NCBI RefSeq assembly: GCF_000684975.1
Contig: NZ_BAXZ01000003.1
Location: 434,001 to 498,000, forward strand
Source: Paraburkholderia acidipaludis NBRC 101816
GTDB taxonomy: Bacteria > Pseudomonadota > Gammaproteobacteria > Burkholderiales > Burkholderiaceae
DNA length: 64,000 nt
Direction: 5' to 3'
This document shows positions 60,682 to 64,000 of this stretch, in pieces. The first letter of the stretch is position 1. Each line of letters starts with the position of its first letter. A program made the position numbers and the translations under genes. The notes beneath the pieces were generated by a model. That model searched no databases. It was not told where the DNA came from and saw only the letters and a program-made list of their open reading frames with translations.

Positions 60682-60707
60682 AAAAACGGGCCCCGCGAGG
60701 AGCCCGT
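60682..60707 (-). terminator. Rho-independent terminator of the TPR-protein gene
   Basis: The stem ACGGGC/GCCCGT (60686-60691 and 60702-60707) is followed on the minus strand by a T5 tract. It lies 51 bases past the gene at 60758. Confidence 0.75.
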
Positions 60708-60757
60708 TGTCGTGAGTGCCGTCGTGCGCCTTCAGAAGGCGCGGGCGCATCGCGCGC

Positions 60758-61936
60758 TCAGGAGTTGCTCCAGTCGTCGGAATCGTTGCTGCCGAGGTCG
60801 ACACCGCCGCCGGACCCGTCATCCCAGTCGTTGGAGCCCTGGCCGAGGTCCACACCGTTGCCGCCGCCGTTTCCACCATCGTCGCGCGGAATCCTGCGGC
60901 CGTCGTCGTCCACGTACACGTCGCGCTCGATCACGCGGTCACGGCCCTGGTTCAATGCTTCGCCGAGCAGCACGCCAGTCAGCAGCCCGCCCATGCCCCC
61001 CATCATGCCGCCGCCGCCCTGCTGCACGACGACTTGCGGCGGTTGTTGCGGCGGATAAGGCATCTGGGGCTGACGGCCGAAGGCGGCGTCGGCTTCGCGC
61101 GCATAGGCCGAGTCGCCGCCGTAGCCGGAGGGCGAGGCGGGGGCGGGGGCGTATTGTGCGTTCGGATCGGGTCGGCCTTCGGCGCGCGCCTTGAGGCTTT
61201 CGAACTGGCGTTCGAGATCCTCGACCTGATACGGCGCGACCGGATTGGCGCTGTTCGAAAGCGTTTCGACGAGGCCGCGCAACTGCGCTTCGAGCCCTTC
61301 GACTTCCTTTTCGAGCACATCGTGGCCGGGCGCCGTCGAGAGCCGCACGTCGAGCTTCAGCGAGCGCACCGCGTTGAGCAGGTCGGTTGCGCGCTTGAGT
61401 TGATCGCGGCGATCGCCGCCGGCTTTCGCGTCTTCGTTCGACTTCGCGCGCCGCAACGTCCAGCGCAGCACGAGCGCGATGCCGACCAGCACGATCGCAA
61501 TGCCGATCCATGCGCCCATGCCCGGGCCGTGACGCTGCGGCGCCGGCGCGACCGCCTGGGCCTGCTGCGCGAAAGCATTGTCGGCGCGGCTGGTCGTGAC
61601 GTTGCTTGCGCGCGATGCGTCGGCGCGGATCTTCGCCTCGACCTGCGCGGAGTGCTGCGGCGTGGTGAAGCGCAGTTGCGGGTCGAGCGACTTCGCCTGC
61701 TCGACCTGGGCGAGCGCGTCGGCGTAGCGGCCTTCGCGGTCGAGCACCTGCGCATAGAGGTAATGCGCGCGCGCGTTGTTCGGGTGCGCCTGCAGGACCT
61801 CGACGAGGCCCGCATCCGCGCGTTGCCAGTCGCCCTGCGAGATGGCGGAATCGATCTGCTGGGCGCTCGGCACCGCGAAGGCGGCGCCGCTCACGAGCGC
61901 GAGCGAGGCGAGGGCAGCGACGAGATACTTTTTCAT
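60758..61936 (-). CDS. TPR and single-helix membrane protein with Gly/Asp-rich tail
   Basis: A 392-residue protein that I cannot name. It has a signal peptide (1-21), TPR-like repeats (about 25-90, with A-R-A-H-Y-L-Y-A-Q-V-L), and one membrane helix near 140-160. A cytoplasmic-type coiled segment follows (D-V-L-E-K-E-V-E-G-L-E-A-Q-L near 206-219). A Gly/Met patch (M-M-G-G-M-G-G near 312-318) precedes an Asp/Asn/Gly-rich C terminus. It follows the pspA-like gene by 115 bases on the same strand, suggesting a partner for PspA at the membrane. Confidence 0.75.
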   Translation of the reverse strand: MKKYLVAALASLALVSGAAFAVPSAQQIDSAISQGDWQRADAGLVEVLQAHPNNARAHYLYAQVLDREGRYADALAQVEQAKSLDPQLRFTTPQHSAQVEAKIRADASRASNVTTSRADNAFAQQAQAVAPAPQRHGPGMGAWIGIAIVLVGIALVLRWTLRRAKSNEDAKAGGDRRDQLKRATDLLNAVRSLKLDVRLSTAPGHDVLEKEVEGLEAQLRGLVETLSNSANPVAPYQVEDLERQFESLKARAEGRPDPNAQYAPAPASPSGYGGDSAYAREADAAFGRQPQMPYPPQQPPQVVVQQGGGGMMGGMGGLLTGVLLGEALNQGRDRVIERDVYVDDDGRRIPRDDGGNGGGNGVDLGQGSNDWDDGSGGGVDLGSNDSDDWSNS

Positions 61937-62051
61937 GTTGCAAGCCGGGCGGATTGGCGCCCGTCTCCATGACGATCGGAACGAGGATGCGGCGCGCGCG
62001 TGAGTTGCATGAGCAGCACGGCGCGCGGCCGCTTCCGGCCACGCTGGCGCG

Positions 62052-62732
62052 TTATTGCGCCGGCGTGTTCAACTGCTTCTTCAGCGCTTCGAGGCGCTCG
62101 TCCACCGAAGGACCCTTGTTCAGCGCCGCGAGCTTGTCTTCGAGCGCCTTGCCGCTTGCCGTGTCGGCCGAGTTCAGGCGTGCGTCTGAGCGGGCGTTCG
62201 AGAGCGAGACCTTGTCCTCGAGCTTCTCGAAGTCGGCCGAGAGATTCTTCCCGCCGATGCCGCCGAGCGCCGTGGCTGCGACATCCTTCGCCTGGGCGAT
62301 CTGCTGCTTCGCCTGCAGGATGTTCGAGCGCGCGTTCAGGTCGTTGCGGCGCTGGCGCATGTCGTCGATCTGCTGCTTCAGTTGATCGACCGACGGCTCG
62401 AGCTTCGCGAGTTCCGCGGCGAGCGCGTCGCGCTCCGCTTCGGCCGTGCCTTGCGCGCCCAGCGCTTCGCGCGCGAGCGCTTCGTCGCCCGACTGCAGCG
62501 CGCGCTTCGCGCCGTCTTCGTACTTCTTCGCCTTGTCGGCGGCCACGTCGCGCTTGCTTTGCTGCGTCGCGACCTGTGCCTGGATCTCGACGAGCGCGTT
62601 CTCCGCTTTCGCGATGCTGTCGTCGAGTTCGCGCACGATCTGGCGGGCGTCGCGCGACGGGTCCTGCACCGAATCGGCGGCGTCGTTCAAGAGGCCCTTG
62701 AGCGTGCGCGAAATGGAGTCAAAAAGCGACAT
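62052..62732 (-). CDS. pspA: PspA/IM30-family membrane-stress protein
   Basis: A 226-residue, almost wholly alpha-helical coiled-coil protein. The amphipathic N-terminal helix M-S-L-F-D-S-I-S-R-T-L-K-G-L-L and R-Q-I-V-R-E-L-D-D-S-I near 30-40 are typical of PspA/Vipp1, which bind and stabilise stressed inner membranes (ESCRT-III fold). No pspB/C or sigma54 regulator pspF is nearby. Instead a TPR membrane protein follows. GGAGGTAATTC precedes the start. Confidence 0.9.
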   Translation of the reverse strand: MSLFDSISRTLKGLLNDAADSVQDPSRDARQIVRELDDSIAKAENALVEIQAQVATQQSKRDVAADKAKKYEDGAKRALQSGDEALAREALGAQGTAEAERDALAAELAKLEPSVDQLKQQIDDMRQRRNDLNARSNILQAKQQIAQAKDVAATALGGIGGKNLSADFEKLEDKVSLSNARSDARLNSADTASGKALEDKLAALNKGPSVDERLEALKKQLNTPAQ

Positions 62733-63028
62733 GAATTACCTCCGTGAATTGAGATCGGCCGCGATGGGCCGAGATGCACGCATGCGCGTTTTGCGTCGAG
62801 CGGCGTGGAGCCGTCCGCAGTCGCCCGCGGTTGTCGTCCGTGCTGCTTCCAGTGCCTGTTTCAGCGCTGTTTCCAGCTTACGCCGCTTTGTGCACAGCGG
62901 GCATGCAGCGCGCAAATCGGGGCGCCTTTGCCGATTGCAAGTGGGCAATCGAAACGGGCGAACGCATTGCCGGTATTTCCGCAAGCGCCGCCCGGCGCCA
63001 TCGCTCGCGGATATTACACCAGGGGTCG

Positions 63029-63048
63029 CTTAAAGGGGACTTAAAGGG
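63029..63048. repeat. Tandem CTTAAAGGG repeat upstream of pspA
   Basis: Two copies of CTTAAAGGG (63029-63037 and 63040-63048) lie 11 bases apart, about one helical turn, 297 bases ahead of pspA and close to the end of the convergent-facing gene at 63104. They may be a binding site. The remaining 371-base gap holds nothing else clear. Confidence 0.35.
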
Positions 63049-63103
63049 TCGATGGCTCGGTGCAGGGGCGGGCCGAGGCGCGTGCGGCGCCCGTCACGCG
63101 AGG

Positions 63104-63754
63104 TCATGCAAACTTGCCGTCCTCGGGCGCGCCGCCGTTTTGCCCGTCGTGGCGAGCGTCGGCATCGCCGTGCGGAAGCGTCGTGCGCGCGAACGGCGAC
63201 GGGCCGCTCAGCGACTGCAGCGGTTCGGCTTCGTCAAGACCGGCGGAACTGGCGAGCGGTGCTTCGGCATCCTCCGCTTCGGCAGCGAGGCGCGCGATGG
63301 CCTGGCCGATTTCGCGTGCGGCGTTGCCGATCCCGGCTTCGGCGGAGGTTTCCACGGATTCCTCCGGCGCGGCGCCGTTGGCGGCGTCGTGCACCGCACC
63401 GTCTTGTGCGCGAACCTGCGCAGCGGTTTCCTCCGCTTCCTCGTCTTCATGCACGGCAAGTGTCGCGGCATCGGCCGCCGGTGCGGGAGCGAGGCGCAAA
63501 GGGCTGCCGCGGCTCGGGCGCTGCGGCCTGGCCGCCCGGCGCAGCACCTGTGCGAGCGCATCGGGTTCGCGCGGCGCGTTCAGGCGATCCACGATGCTCG
63601 CGGCCTTCACCTGGTCGCTGGTGGCGCTGAAAGCGATCACGGCCCGGCGCATCAGTTCGCTGATGCTGATGCCGAGTTCGTCGGCCGTAGCCGAAATGGC
63701 ACGTTTTTGCGCGGGCGTCACGAAGACGACGATGCGTTCGCTGGGCTTGTTCAT
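63104..63754 (-). CDS. Ribbon-helix-helix-like protein with long acidic Ala-rich tail
   Basis: A 216-residue protein. Residues 1-50 look like a ribbon-helix-helix DNA-binding unit (R-I-V-V-F-V-T-P-A-Q-K-R near 7-18, then L-G-I-S-I-S-E-L-M-R-R-A-V). The other 160 residues are Ala/Glu/Pro-rich and probably disordered. The start at 63754 is set by homology to the fold; the open frame continues upstream without a ribosome site. The function is unknown. The last 246 bases of the window show no other feature. Confidence 0.65.
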   Translation of the reverse strand: MNKPSERIVVFVTPAQKRAISATADELGISISELMRRAVIAFSATSDQVKAASIVDRLNAPREPDALAQVLRRAARPQRPSRGSPLRLAPAPAADAATLAVHEDEEAEETAAQVRAQDGAVHDAANGAAPEESVETSAEAGIGNAAREIGQAIARLAAEAEDAEAPLASSAGLDEAEPLQSLSGPSPFARTTLPHGDADARHDGQNGGAPEDGKFA

Positions 63755-64000
63755 GATCGGCTGGCTGTTGGGGTCGGCAACGGGTGACCTCGGGTCCCGT
63801 CCGGGCGGCGGCCATCCGGCCGCTCGCGCGTGACTGTTCGATGACGGCCGCGTATCGCGTATCGGGGGCGTATCGGGGCCGGGCGGGGCGTGCAGCAGTG
63901 TGTCCATCATACGGCCATGCGGCGGGTGCGCAATGACTGCGTGCGCACGGGGCCGCGCGGCGCCGCGCAAGAATATTCCGGCTACACGGCGCCCGTTTCC

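Noticed and set aside
1..64000. Mobile elements, tRNA genes or CRISPR arrays
   Set aside because: No transposase, integrase, terminal repeats, cloverleaf-like sequence or regularly spaced repeats were seen. Operons are intact and composition is even.

Overview
The window is GC-rich chromosomal DNA of the Burkholderia group (Burkholderiaceae; a Paraburkholderia, Caballeronia or Trinickia-like genome is my inference). The reasons are the gene families present, frequent ATGA-coupled operons, and the pairing of a low-oxygen stress locus with an aerobic purine-breakdown cluster. I see no tRNA, rRNA, insertion sequence, integrase or CRISPR array. Almost every base belongs to an intact gene or a short promoter or terminator gap.

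Bases 1-7408 (minus strand) hold the front part of an operon for a membrane complex related to hydrogenase-4 and complex I: a spermidine-synthase-like gene, then hyfB, hyfC, hyfE, hyfF and hyfG-like genes, the last cut by the window edge. The antiporter subunits keep their proton-channel Glu and Lys residues. The large subunit has Ala-Gly-Asp-Ser where a [NiFe] hydrogenase has Cys-Gly-Ile-Cys. This fits an 'Ehr' (energy-converting hydrogenase-related) complex rather than a hydrogenase.

Bases 7409-21821 are an oxygen-responsive locus. They encode small unknown proteins, a ribbon-helix-helix protein, YjdM, a CBS-BON protein, two universal-stress proteins, an FNR-type regulator with all four iron-sulfur cysteines, a lone receiver protein, a PAS histidine kinase with its NarL-type regulator, a beta-CASP nuclease, an acetoacetyl-CoA reductase, a PHA synthase and a zinc alcohol dehydrogenase. 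Seven promoters here carry an FNR box (TTGAT-N4-ATCAA type), each with the -10 element at exactly the same distance. The locus therefore looks like a compact FNR regulon with its regulator inside it. It resembles the low-oxygen-activated (lxa) locus described in Burkholderia cenocepacia.

Bases 21887-28023 are housekeeping: thpR, an Lrp-family regulator divergent from an aromatic amino acid permease and tyrB, a DUF1992 protein, tadA and an LD-carboxypeptidase.

Bases 28331-45388 are devoted to purine breakdown and uptake. They hold a GntR regulator with twin operators, an NCS1 permease, allantoin racemase, PuuE allantoinase, OHCU decarboxylase, allantoicase, ureidoglycolate lyase, the membrane urate hydroxylase PuuD, HIU hydrolase, an 8-oxoguanine-deaminase-like enzyme, a LysR regulator and a BMP-type nucleoside/purine ABC transporter. 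Together they would take urate or 8-oxoguanine to glyoxylate and urea.

Bases 45503-64000 are mixed: dodecin, a hydroxyisobutyrate-dehydrogenase-family enzyme, the ABC-F protein YbiT, a secreted unknown protein, aldehyde dehydrogenase, nitronate monooxygenase, a DUF1289 protein, a putrescine-type potFGHI operon, a soluble chemoreceptor, a flavin monooxygenase, a PspA/TPR-protein pair and a ribbon-helix-helix protein with a long acidic tail.
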